Positions 49,855 to 60,439 of a stretch of 64,000 bases of DNA are shown here, in pieces (positions within the stretch are counted from its first letter, which is position 1; each line of letters starts with the position of its first letter). Both the position numbers and the translations under genes were made by a program. The notes beneath the pieces are model-generated. The model was not told the origin of the DNA, did no database searches, and saw only the letters and a program-made list of their open reading frames with translations. Location of the stretch: positions 1,488,001-1,552,000 of the forward strand of contig CATNEN010000029.1 of the NCBI GenBank assembly GCA_950097015.1, written 5' to 3'. Source of the DNA: Macrostomum hystrix. Lineage: Eukaryota; Platyhelminthes; Macrostomidae.

Positions 49855-50212
49855 GCAGGAGGGCTGCGGGCAATGGCACATCATTTGGTGACACTAGACC
49901 CGCAGCCAGCGAGGAGGCAATTCTGCCCATTTCGCTGACTCCTGAGCACACACGCACACAGATACTGTACGCAGGCATACGCTCACACAGGTGTGTACAT
50001 CTGCCCTGACTTTCTCATCGTCAGGCAGTGTACACTTCACTGTGCCTTGGAGGTTGGCCCTCGAGGGCGTAAATTGCGCGACAAGCCCCCAAGCCTTCTC
50101 TCCGCGGCTGCGCCCCAAATAAATGTGGCCTCGCCGTGGAATCGAACTTAGGGACCTTGGTGCGAGAGGCAAACGCGATAACCGCTCTGCCACCGACCCC
50201 CAACTTGCTCAT
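49855..50212 (-). mobile_element. SINE family B, near full length
   Basis: On the minus strand the head resembles a tRNA with a long variable arm, Ser/Leu type: GGTGGCAGAGCGGTTATCG (A box) and AAGTTCGATTCCACGGCG (B box). The body reads GGCCACATTTATTTGGGGCG, GGCCAACCTCCAAGGCACAG and CACTGCCTGACGATGAGAAA. The 3' end reads GGTCTAGTGTCACCAAATGA, then GCCCTCCTGCAATTATTATT with an (ATT)n tail. Confidence 0.82.
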
Positions 50213-50280
50213 ATCTTGCTCAATCTTGGGCTAAGATTCGAACTCCCGACCTCTAACCGCTTGGCTACAGACTTGAGATT
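50213..50280 (-). mobile_element. SINE family A head fragment
   Basis: Minus strand GTAGCCAAGCGGTTAGAGG followed closely by GGGAGTTCGAATCTTAGCCC. The anticodon-arm part is shortened. It abuts the family B element. Confidence 0.6.
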
Positions 50281-52289
50281 TCACGCCAAAATTAAGAGAC
50301 CGTATAAGAACTACCACAGGCTTGCGTGTCTCGCCTACTGAGTGACAGAAATACTAAACCAGCTACTCAAACACTAGTAAACAATATGTCGGTCCTGTCT
50401 GTCTGAGTAGTTAAAACTCAAAGCGGCGGCTAAAAGCCCCTGTCGAAAAAAAGCAGAAGACTGCCCTTCTGACGATTGAATAGAGCATATTTTTCAGAGC
50501 TTCTGACTGGCAGAAAGCTGAGAGCCTTCAAAGCTTTAAGCCGTCTCAGCGGTGTTTGTTGCACAGGGTAGCGGCAGCAGCGGCAATCGCTTCTGCTATC
50601 CTCCCTTAGCCTCCCTCTCTCTCTTCTAGTCTCTATTCACTGTCATTCAACAATAACAACAGCAGCAGCAGCAGCCAACCAGCCAGCCCTGAGTTTATAA
50701 AGCTGAAGCCGCACGCACAATGTGTTTGAAGCCAGCCCCCGTGGGCTGCTCTGCTCACTTTTTTGACGAATTTGACAGCAGCCGCCGGCCAAGGCCGCCC
50801 ACCCCACCCTGCCCCACACACAGTTACCAGCCAAGCGGGACGGACAGGCCCTGTCAGTGACAATAGTTGAATATTAGTATTTTCTCATATGTGTAGTGTG
50901 TGTTTGCGCGGAAAGGATTGGAGGAACAGACTCCATTGCCTGGCTAAAAGGCTAGGGCAGAACAAATAGAAATCCTATTGGACTCAAAATCTCTATATAG
51001 TTCTCTCCAGGAGTTGGGGTCAGAGCGCGGATCCCATGATCGGGTCTGGATCCAACAATCACCAGCCCCTCTTACCCGCCGCGTTCCATTAAACACGCCA
51101 ACAAGTCTTCCTGAATATGTTTTAATGATTGATTTATTAAGCTTCAATCGATAAAGCACAATGACTGCGCTTGATGCTCTCACAAACGAGAGAATTCTCA
51201 TTAATGTCGAGGCATTCTCACGAACAATATTTTCTACTCACCCTGTTTCTCATCTTCCCCCTCTATTTCCCTTATTCTCATTCCACTTCTATTGTTTCAG
51301 CCTACTTCTTATTTTCTGCTAACTCTACTCATTAACTTCTCAATTTACTTATCTCCTTATCTTTCATTCTTACATCCAGAACAATATGCAGAACAATATA
51401 GGAAATACCACCGTACAATCTTTCAGGCCGAGCAGAAGGGCTGTACAATTTGTCAGTCGCACGAAATCGATCGCCTCGGCAACCCCCCCCGAATCGAAGC
51501 TGAACAATGAAATTGTTTTTTATCTTTAAGAAGCAATTTTGTATTTTGTCAGTAGATCGTACCAGTTTAATTTCTTTTTTAGCGAACAAATGTTGCAGTT
51601 CATTCATGACGAAAAATAATGACAAACTATTTTTTGGTGGAAAGCGGCTGCCAAACTTCGATTGGCCAAGAGTTGAAAACTTGTTGCTATTTTTAGAACA
51701 GCTTGCGAGGAAACCCCAAACACGTGACTAATCTTAGCCAATGAAATTTGGAAAGCCGATTTTGCACCAAAGCTTTTTGCTCTTCGACATATTTTTGCCT
51801 AAGACTATAATACATGTAAATGAGACACTTAACTTTTGTAAATACTTGCAGATGCACCAGAAATGCATGCTTGAAAAATAAACATATATCATAGCAATTA
51901 CACGTAAAAGTAGCTGCTCTTCAGTAAAGCGTTTTTAACACAGCTAAAATCTTACTAGACCTATTTCTAGACCAGTTATGCCATAAGCTATACTTTTGTT
52001 AAATTTTCTACATGTTTTTACAACTTTTTATGTTTAAATTAACATGTCAAAGAGTTACCGAAAAAATCTTCAAAAATTCAAGTCGAGCTTGTCTGTAAAA
52101 AGATCAGCACATTAGCTTCATTCAAACATCATTGTTAACTTGTCAACTCTGTAAGTTTTTACTTTATTCTATTTTTTTATCAAGTGAACTAAATACTATA
52201 AATGAAATTGTAACTATTTTCTGCCTTGTATCAACATATTTTTTACCTACCTGACGCATACATTTTTTCGTGCTGTTAGTTTTCCATCC
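50281..52289. other. Noncoding spacer
   Basis: No gene supported. A short CAG-type run lies at 50658-50672 and a C-run at 51483-51491. Confidence 0.45.
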
Positions 52290-52955
52290 TTCTCCTGTCC
52301 TTCTCTTCCTCTCCTTCTCTCCCTCTCCTTCTCTCCTTCTCCTCCTCTCCTTCTCTTCCTCTCCTTCTCTCCTTCTCTTCCTCTCCTTCTCTCTCCTTCT
52401 CTTCCTCTCCTTCTCTCCCTCTCCTTCTCTCTCCTTCTCTTCCTCTCCTTCTCTCCCTCTCCTTCTCTCTCCTTCTCTCCCTCTCCTTCTCTCTCCTTCT
52501 CTCCCTCTCCTTCTCCTCCTCTCCTTCTCTTCCTCTCCTCCTCTCCTTCTCCTCCTCTCCTTCTCCTCCTCTCCTTCTCTCCCTCTCCTTCTCTCTCCTT
52601 CTCTTCCTCTCCTTCTCTCTCCTTCTCTTCCTCTCCTTCTCTCTCCTTCTCTTCCTCTCCTTCTCTCCCTCTCCTTCTCTCTCCTTCTCTTCCTCTCCTT
52701 CTCTCCCTCTCCTTCTCTCTCCTTCTCTTCCTCTCCTTCTCTCCCTCTCCTTCTCTCTCCTTCTCTTCCTCTCCTTCTCTCCTTCTCTTCCTCTCCTTCT
52801 CTCCCTCTCCTTCTCTCTCCTTCTCTTCCTCTCCTTCTCTCCCTCTCCTTCTCTCTCCTTCTCTTCCTCTCCTTGTCTCTCCTTCTCTTCCTCTCCTCCT
52901 CTCCTTCTCCTCCTCTCCTTCTCCTCCTCTCCTTCTCTTCCTCTCCTTCTTTTGA
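52290..52955. repeat. Polypyrimidine minisatellite (C/T only)
   Basis: About 650 nt of nearly pure C and T, built from CTCCTTCTCTTCC, CTCTCCTTCTCTCC and related 13-18-nt pieces; I see one G, near 52875. The complementary Glu/Arg/Lys open frames of over 230 codons on the minus strand and Ser/Leu/Pro frames on the plus strand are artefacts. The strand bias and mirror-like units could support triplex (H-DNA) structure. Confidence 0.95.
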
Positions 52956-53379
52956 CTTTCTGATGCGCACAGTTGAACTCAAAGTTTTGCACCTTTGCTG
53001 AGCTTATTAGTTATTAATAACTTTTAATTACTTGTAAATCGTTTACAAATAGCGAACTCGATAGAAGTAAATGTTTTTAGTTTTGCAATCGCTTCTTTTG
53101 TTTAGCCTGTCCTTCAATGGTACATTTTTAAAGTTCGATTTGTGTATTGAATAAAAGTAGGACTACACAAACTTCTTTGCATATGATCTCTTCTTGCTAT
53201 GCAAATGAGCTTTTACTGACTTCAGTGGCTTTTGCAAAGCAAAAATGCGAGTATATATCTTATATCTACAATGATTTCGTTATTTGTATTCTCTGTATAT
53301 AGTAATACTGAAAATCATGTTGCCTAGAATTAGAATAGTAGAATTATTAAAAATGTGCCAATAATTATACTATTGGCAC
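52956..53379. other. AT-rich spacer
   Basis: No gene. The inverted pair TGTGCCAATAATTATAC / TATTGGCACATT at 53353-53382 forms a small hairpin at the edge of the next array. Confidence 0.5.
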
Positions 53380-53820
53380 ATTTGGGAAGAAGAGGAGATT
53401 AAGAAGAGGAGGAGATTGGGAAGAAGAGGAGATTGGGAAGAAGATGAGATTGGGAAGAAGAGGAGATTGGGAAGAAGAGGAGATTGGGAAGAAGATGAGA
53501 TTGGGAAGAAGAGGAGATTGGGAAGAAGATGAGATTGGGAAGAAGAGGAGATTGGGAAGAAGAGGAGATTGGGAAGAAGAGGAGATTGGGAAGAAGAGGA
53601 GATTGGGAAGAAGAGGAGATTGGGAAGAAGAGGAGATTGGGAAGAAGAGGAGATTGGGAAGAAGAGGAGATTGGGAAGAAGAGGAGATTGGGAAGAAGAG
53701 GAGATTGGGAAGAAGAGGAGATTGGGAAGAAGAGGAGATTGGGAAGAAGAGGAGATTGGGAAGAAGAGGAGATTGGGAAGAAGAGGAGATTGGGAAGAAG
53801 AGGAGATTGGGAAGAAGATG
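53380..53820. repeat. Minisatellite, 17-nt unit
   Basis: About 26 nearly identical copies of GATTGGGAAGAAGAGGA (GATGA in a few left-hand units). Seventeen is not a multiple of three but all three frames lack stops, so three overlapping Glu/Arg/Lys/Gly-rich frames appear. They are not genes. Confidence 0.95.
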
Positions 53821-53828
53821 GATCACCT

Positions 53829-54060
53829 TCTCAAGAAGGGAGCTGAAAGCTCAGTGGTTAGAGCTTGAGACTTCCGAGAGCGTCAGGAGTTCGAATCTCA
53901 TTCCTAATGAAGCAATTTGTATCATGTAGCTGTAAACCGGATATCAGCATTAGCTGGAGCAGATATTCGGGTGAGAATGGCGACCTCCCCAGTCCACGGA
54001 CTGAACAGCCTAGTTGAACAAGCAGAAAAGATGCAAGGCATAATTATTTACCAATCTAGC
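53829..54060 (+). mobile_element. SINE family A copy starting at the array edge
   Basis: Head GCTCAGTGGTTAGAGC (A box and a perfect D-stem) and CAGGAGTTCGAATCTC (B box). Then AGCTGTAAACCGGATATCAG and CATTAGCTGGAGCAG, and the core CCCAGTCCACGGACTGAACAG. The tRNA cloverleaf is imperfect in the anticodon arm, so this is a SINE head and not a tRNA gene. Confidence 0.8.
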
Positions 54061-55799
54061 TCGGCTAGTTGCAATTTGACAATCGGGTCAGAAATAGAAG
54101 TTAGAAATATGAGACAGCTACAAGCGCTGTCTTGGCCGTTAGCCTTAGGCTCTTGAAGAACAACTCACCCATGAGCACACAAACTCATGTTCAAGATTTC
54201 TCAGAGATAGATAGAGAAAAATGAAAGAAAAGAGCCATATACCAGGCGGCCCAGTTTGATGAGACAGACCTGCCACCGTCAGTGACAGTTGCGTGAGACG
54301 AGGGCCGATAATCTCGCTTTCTGTGGCTGCGGTGGTTTAGAGCTGTTTAAATTTAGCCTCTTATTGTATGCGGACCTAAATGAGTGCCTTCTAATGCACA
54401 AGAAGCCATGCAGTTATGCCTAAGCCCTGTTATGTGCAATATGGCAATTGTTGGTTGGCTTGGGCCACTTGACATGACACGTTTGGCAGATGGACCTAGG
54501 TAGAGAAGTCTATGGCTTCTTATACATGCACTGTCGCTGTATGAACGCGCCCTCTAATACAAAAATCTCAGACTGAGCAGTCGTGTGCTCACAATTGTTC
54601 TAGGAAAGTCTCATTTTTATTTATCATTATTCATTCATTTGGCGCACACACAGAGAAGAATAACAATCAGCACAGAATGGACCACTGACAGCTCCACTGC
54701 CTGACAGCTAATCCAATGAAACAAAAATACAACCTGTCAGTCTCAAGATGCTAAAAATGCACCTATCTGCCAGTATAGCGTTGAGCACACACACACACAC
54801 ACATTGGCCTTTGACTTTGGACTTTGGTATACGAGTGTTATCTATTTTAGCCATAGACAAAACTTCCAGGTCATTTCCAGATGGTCTATTCACCTTGGTC
54901 AAGCGTAAAATTCTGCATGAAAAGTGTCAAGCCCGACAAAGCCATGGAAATGCTCTATGGCAACTAGTTCTATGGCCATTGCATACAGGAAAACCAATCT
55001 GACGATCTTGTTCAATGCCGAATCATCGGAGCGGAAGAACAAGCTATAGCTTCCGGCCTCGTTCGCCAGCCAGCCTCTCCTATTTGTGCGGGCGAGACTT
55101 CAAAAGCGCCAAGTTTAGCATCTTGTTTAAACCCCTTAGGCTAGGATTCGCTACAACTTTGCCTCCTCTCATTATCTCATTGTGGACTCCGGCTATACAA
55201 AGAGTTTGAGACTGAGGGCGGAATGGACCTCCTAATTTGCCTGTTTGTGTGATCAAATTTTATTCGCTACTTAGTAATTTAGAGAAAATTATAACATTAG
55301 AGAGTGGCCTATGCTACCCCCCAAATGTTCCAACTGATCATGAAACTCAACAAAGCAGAAAGAGGCTGAAGATTGGTATACAGGAAAAAAGCGGAGACAC
55401 AAAATCGATGCGAAGAGCCATCTGTGCAGCCCTTACCTGCAGATTTGACTGTCTATGATTTCCTTTCCTTTTGTGACTCGGATTTTCGGCTGAAAAACTG
55501 GCTGGGTTTGTTGAGCAGTGATTTTCTGCTCTTTTTTTCTGCTCTCTTCTACGTCTGATTTGCGTGCAGAGAGAGGCAGAGAGACAGATATGTTAACTAT
55601 AGGAAATTTTCGTTGTTCCTAAACATTCATTTTTTAGATTTTCAGGCGTGACTCGATATTTTTGTATTTTTTGTATCTCCTTTCATTTTCATTTCAAACC
55701 CCTGGATAGCATGCATCATGATTCACCAGTCTTTGTCTGAGCTCTGTTAGAGTTTTTTCTATTGAAATAAAATCTATTTTGAATGAACTGTTACGCACT
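54061..55799. other. Noncoding spacer with a CA microsatellite
   Basis: (CA)n at about 54786-54804. No supportable gene. Confidence 0.45.
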
Positions 55800-55980
55800 A
55801 TTGATAGAACGTAACACAATTGGGCCTAGCTAGCTCAAAAGGTTGTGTACACTTGTTCAGTCCATGGACTCCCATTTTACGGCTGGGTGAGCCTGCTGAT
55901 GCGAATTGTTTCCCTTGGGCTAAGATTCGAACTCTCGACAGGTATATAATCGCCGGACTACAAGCGCTCTGATAAGAATA
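55800..55980 (-). mobile_element. SINE family A copy, shortened
   Basis: Minus strand has the B-box region GAGAGTTCGAATCTTAGCCC and core GGAGTCCATGGACTGAACAA. The tail GCTAGCTAGGCCC is diverged. Confidence 0.65.
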
Positions 55981-55984
55981 CTCG

Positions 55985-56405
55985 TAATAGCATTTTAAAG
56001 AGGGTTGCAGGCGATGGCACATCATTTGGTGACACTAGACCTGCCACTACACTAGACCTGCCACTACACTAGACCTGCCACTACACTAGACCTGCCACTA
56101 CACTAGACCTGCCACTACACTAGACCTGCCACTACACTAGACCTGCCACTACACTAGACTAGATCCCAGCGGCGAGGCAATTATGCCCATTCCGTTGACT
56201 CCTGAGCACACATGAGCACACTTTCTTATCGTCAGGCAGTGTACACTATCACTGTACTTTGGAGGTTGGCCCTCAAGCCCTGAATTGCGCGACAATCCCC
56301 CAAGCCTTCTCTCGGCGGCTGCGCCCCAAATGAATGTGGCCTCGCCGCGGAATCGAGCTCAGGGACCTTGGTACGAGAGGCAAACGCGTTAGGCGCTTTG
56401 GTAAG
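55985..56405 (-). mobile_element. SINE family B copy with an internal 17-nt expansion
   Basis: Same body and head as the copy at 49.9 kb, including GATTCCGCGGCGAGGCCACA and ACTGCCTGACGATAAG. Near its 3' end the GGTCTAGTG phrase has been expanded into the tandem array at 56036-56160. Confidence 0.8.
56036..56160. repeat. 17-nt tandem array inside SINE B
   Basis: About seven identical copies of ACTAGACCTGCCACTAC, located where uninterrupted family B copies have one ACACTAGACCYGC. Confidence 0.92.
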
Positions 56406-57594
56406 CTTGGTAACCAAGCAAGCTTTGGTAAGACTTAACTTCATGTGTGCGTTCATAATATGAGCCCATTAGTTGAAGTTACGTCACAATCAATTAAGTT
56501 TGTGCGTGTCGTGGGGTCAAGTTTGCGCTCGCATTGTTCGATTCTTCCTAATCTATTGGTTTTTCTACTCGTTATTTGGATAGACAAATGAAGCTGAGTT
56601 CATCTAGTTTCGTTGCTATGGCCTTTTGATTAAATAGAAACAAGCTTTGCCATTATAAAAAGTGAATGTTCTTGGAGACTTGGAGACTGATTGATTGACA
56701 GGTCAGGTGATTGATTGACAGGTGAGCCAATAGATTTAGCTAGTTCGGATTAAAAAAAAACTTTCAAATATGACAGCTGGAAACGGACTAGGATTCGAAC
56801 TCGGGATCTATGGCATAATATATGACTTATAAAAATGCGAGAGACCTGACACGGAACACACTTAAAAAATAAACATGTTTTTAGGTTTAGTCAACAATCA
56901 TATTTTTATACATTACTATTAGTCACTGTCATATGAATGTTGGCAAGTCATTAACAAATTAATTTTTTGTTTGAAAATTTTACAATATCAATCGACATGT
57001 TTATTCTTGTTAACGTTTTTTTTCCGAATCAATTTCGAAGCATTATTTCCAATACCAGCAGATAGTCCTTAAAATTTTTTTAACATTCCTTTTTTAATTA
57101 ATTGAACGAAAGCTATGAGAAAACAATGAATGTGGGGAGAAAAACAGAACAGACGAGCAAACCGTTTGTATTTAGACAAAAAATGTGATCCTAGCTGAAG
57201 TGAGTCATTCATACAAGTGCTCATCTATGGACAAAGCTAGATTTTAGAGACTATGATTCCAGAAACAGAGCAGTAGTCGAAAAAAATCAGCAAAGCAAAA
57301 TGAGCTTCTACAACTACGAAAGACAATTTTATAAGTTCACGTTTAGTAAAGGAGCTATTCCGTCTGTCTGTCTGCCTGCCTGTGAAATTAATATTGACCC
57401 CCCCCCCGACATCCCATCTGCTGGAGAGTCAACAGAAGTCTTGGAAGCTCACACGAGCAGGCCAGGGATTGGGGGGGGGAAGTCTCACTTAGGTAAATAT
57501 TTGAGGCGATCGACTGGAGCCGTGAGCAGAACTGCTCCCTATTCTATAAGGCAGCGGGGGTCAAGCGAACTTTTGCCTAAAAAACTTTCCAAGT
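56406..57594. other. Noncoding spacer with paired PBX-MEIS-type sites
   Basis: TGATTGACAG occurs at 56692-56701 and 56712-56721, exactly 20 bp apart. A family A B-box scrap (GGATTCGAACTCGGGATC) lies at 56790-56810. No gene recognised. Confidence 0.5.
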
Positions 57595-57765
57595 GATAAG
57601 CGAAATCCCATAGAGCGTCGGACGCACGACTTGAAGGTCGGTGGTTCGATTTTCGACTTTACTAGAACAAAATGTATCGTTTAGACTGACAATTCAGTCC
57701 AGTCCATGTACTGAACAGCAGTATGCAACCTTAGATGCGCCGCGAAATTGTGCCTTGTGTATAAA
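57595..57765 (+). mobile_element. SINE family A copy
   Basis: Head with GGTCGGTGGTTCGATTTTCG (B box), then CAGTCCATGTACTGAACAGC and AGATGCGCCGCGAAATTG. The middle segment with GGGTACCAGC is missing. Confidence 0.72.
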
Positions 57766-58242
57766 TTATTATTACCATCATTGCTATTAATGTACATTAT
57801 ATACATAACATCAACCCTCAATTCACCCAGTGTGTAAATGGGTTATTATTATTACCATCATTGCTATTAATGTACATTATATACATAACATCAACCCTCA
57901 ATTCACCCAGTGTGTAAATGGGTTATTATTATTACCATCATTGCTATTAATGTACATTATATACATAACATCAACCCTCAATTCACCCAGTGTGTAAATG
58001 GGTTATTATTATTACCATCATTGCTATTAATGTACATTATATACATAACATCAACCCTCAATTCACCCAGTGTGTAAATGGGTTATTATTATTACCATCA
58101 TTGCTATTAATGTACATTATATACATAACATCAACCCTCAATTCACCCAGTGTGTAAATGGGTTATTATTATTACCATCATTGCTATTAATGTACATTAT
58201 ATACATAACATCAACCCTCAATTCACCCAGTGTGTAAATGGG
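57763..58242. repeat. Six identical 80-bp tandem repeats
   Basis: The marker ATTACCATCATTGCTATTAA starts at 57771, 57851, 57931, 58011, 58091 and 58171, exactly 80 bp apart. I see no difference between copies. Each carries CCCAGTGTGTAAATGGG, which is SINE family A core text, so the unit includes a SINE fragment. This implies very recent expansion, or an assembly effect. Confidence 0.95.
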
Positions 58243-58320
58243 TACCAGCACCACCTGGGGTAAAAATCGTGGTGGTTGTGGCGGCATCCCAGTCCGCGGA
58301 CTGAAATGACCTTGTCGCGC
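58243..58320 (+). mobile_element. SINE family A core continuing from the last 80-bp copy
   Basis: AAATGGGTACCAGCACCACC, GTGGCGGCATCCCAGTCC and GCGGACTG match the family A body in plus orientation. Confidence 0.72.
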
Positions 58321-60217
58321 TAAATACTCGTACTAATACGATCATCAGTTTTCTACGCATCCTAGTCGATGTTACAGAAGTTACCAATAGTTACCAATCG
58401 CTTCCAACAGAACAAAAAGCACAGCAAAACTACTACATTCAACAAAAGTTCAGCGTCTGAAGCCAACTAAACTGCTGGCTGGACATGGTAGCTAGGCCAG
58501 GCAGTAAATAAAAGAAGACACAATTGCTGCCGAAAGAATAACAAATAGCCAATTATGCGAGCCAAATATTTGGATAGACAAGAACAGCAAAGGCGTCAAT
58601 GTTCTGTCAGAGCCGTCAATTGGACCAAACTGCAGTTGTCAAGAGAAGGTATATAATATAGTAAGACTCGACAATAGTCCCGGTGAGTGACAGAGGAGAT
58701 AGCTCGTAGGGGAGATGGGGCGGCAGTTTTGTCAGCCTCCCACAGCTGATACCATTAACCTAGCGGAGGTCGGGGGCGTGCGTCGACCGCTAAAATCTGA
58801 TTACAGGCGGCGGGGCAGCCAGCGCGACAAGATGGCGGGAGGTTGGGACGGGCGCGGCTGGAAGAAGATTTGAAAGCCTGATTTACCAGCACCAGCGGGG
58901 GGGCTGCCGCGAGGTCCGGAATCTGCTTGCAGGATTCGCAGAAAGCTTTTTCTAAAGGAATTATCAATCGAGACCAAGAACCGGAGTCAGTCAAGTATTA
59001 TAGAATTCTGGAGGTGCATTTGGTAGCGGAGACAGAGTGAAAGTGTATTAGACTGGAGTGCGGGAAGGCCAGGAACTGTGGCATTGTCGAAGAGCGAAAT
59101 GGCAGTGTGAGGTGGCGCCCAAGGCATTGTGACCGAGTTGCCAGATTAGGGTTCCAGACAGGAGGACTTGTCAGTCAACGCAACTTGGCAGGCAGAAAAT
59201 CTCAGATAGTGGACGAAAAAATTGTTCGCCTGTGAGGACAGCAGAATTAAAAGACAAGAGGCAAAGCGGGAGGCGGGAGGAATGGGAAGAAAATGGGCTT
59301 GATTCCATGTGCACGAGGTGTTTTGAATAATATACGCAGGCAGTCAGTCAGCACCTGTTTGTCAGCGACAGCCATCCAGCTTCGTCAGCACAGCGGGGGC
59401 GCACCATGCAGAAAGCCGGAGAGACACTGGGAGAGCGACGCTGATGACAAGAACTGGACAAGGAAAAATTATAAAACAATGCAACAGCGGACCCTGTAAC
59501 CGAGTTGTGTATATTTACATATATTTACATTTACTCTTGCAGGCAAGCCGAAAGCGTGTCACACAACTTGCTTGCAACCAAAATACACGTGGAGACATAG
59601 CCAAGATTGCATTTGCGGTACAAGGCACCGAGTCTATAGCGGCTATGATCGTTTCAATAGATTGCGGCGGAGGAACTGCGGACTGCATTTTTTGTGGACG
59701 AAAATTTAAAGAAAATAAAGACTGTAGCAGAGACTATCTTCCGACCGAGAATCAGCGGTCAGATTGGAGAGACACTGGCAAGCAAAGGTGGACACTCGAT
59801 AAATTGATGTACAGGCAGAGGTTAATATGTGCCGATCGATTGGCTTTTATTCATTCGGCTGAGTAGGATTATCGATTACCGGGATTTTTTTCACGAAAAT
59901 TGACTATTTCCCGGCATCAGAATTTGCTTGGAAAAAAAATCGCGGTATCCCATAATCCCTGGAATAGTCCCGACCTTCTTAATTGAAATTGGACATTAAT
60001 CACATCAATAAATTCATTGTACAAAAGTGCACAGTACAATGACAATAGTTATTTTCCTAATTAATAAATGCTTCCGTAAATAAGGCACATATTTAATTAT
60101 TTAATTCGCATTCGTTGAATGATCAAACTTGTCAAAGTAAAATTGACATTGCTTTAAGCATTGCAATCACTAGATTTCCCATGATTTGGATCTTATAGTA
60201 TTTCCTCCCTACCGCTG
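58321..60217. other. Noncoding spacer
   Basis: Several short open frames on both strands (for example 59444-59866) show no domain. No gene supported. Confidence 0.4.
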
Positions 60218-60305
60218 AGTCTCAGTGTGCCTTGGGAAGCCAAATTAATGCGGCCTCACCGCGGATTCGAGCTCAGGAACTGCGCTGCTAAGCCACTCAC
60301 CCTGA
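60218..60305 (-). mobile_element. SINE family B fragment
   Basis: GCGGCCTCACCGCGGATTCG then AGCTCAGGAACTGCG matches the head-body junction of family B, in the same sense as the 56.0-56.4 kb copy. Confidence 0.6.
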
Positions 60306-60414
60306 CAGATGGCGTTGATTGGAAAATAACTGAAATACAGCCTCAGGAAGACATGCAGTTTAAAGATTGGGCAGCCTTTCGTTTCTCGAAAATCTCAAGA
60401 ATACCAACTTTATT

Positions 60415-60439
60415 AAATCCCAAATTACATGAATCCCAA
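60415..60439 (+). repeat. Isolated single unit of the 32-nt satellite
   Basis: AAATCCCAAATTACATGAAT followed by CCCA is identical to 24 nt of the array at 63.5-64.0 kb, standing alone 3 kb away. Confidence 0.85.

Noticed and set aside
53829-53905. Functional tRNA gene
   Set aside because: A and B boxes and the D-stem are good, but the anticodon arm does not pair and the sequence continues into SINE body.
52164-53929. Glu/Arg/Lys-rich open frames of up to 243 codons
   Set aside because: Artefacts of the C/T tract and the 17-nt purine array; all frames lack stops by composition.
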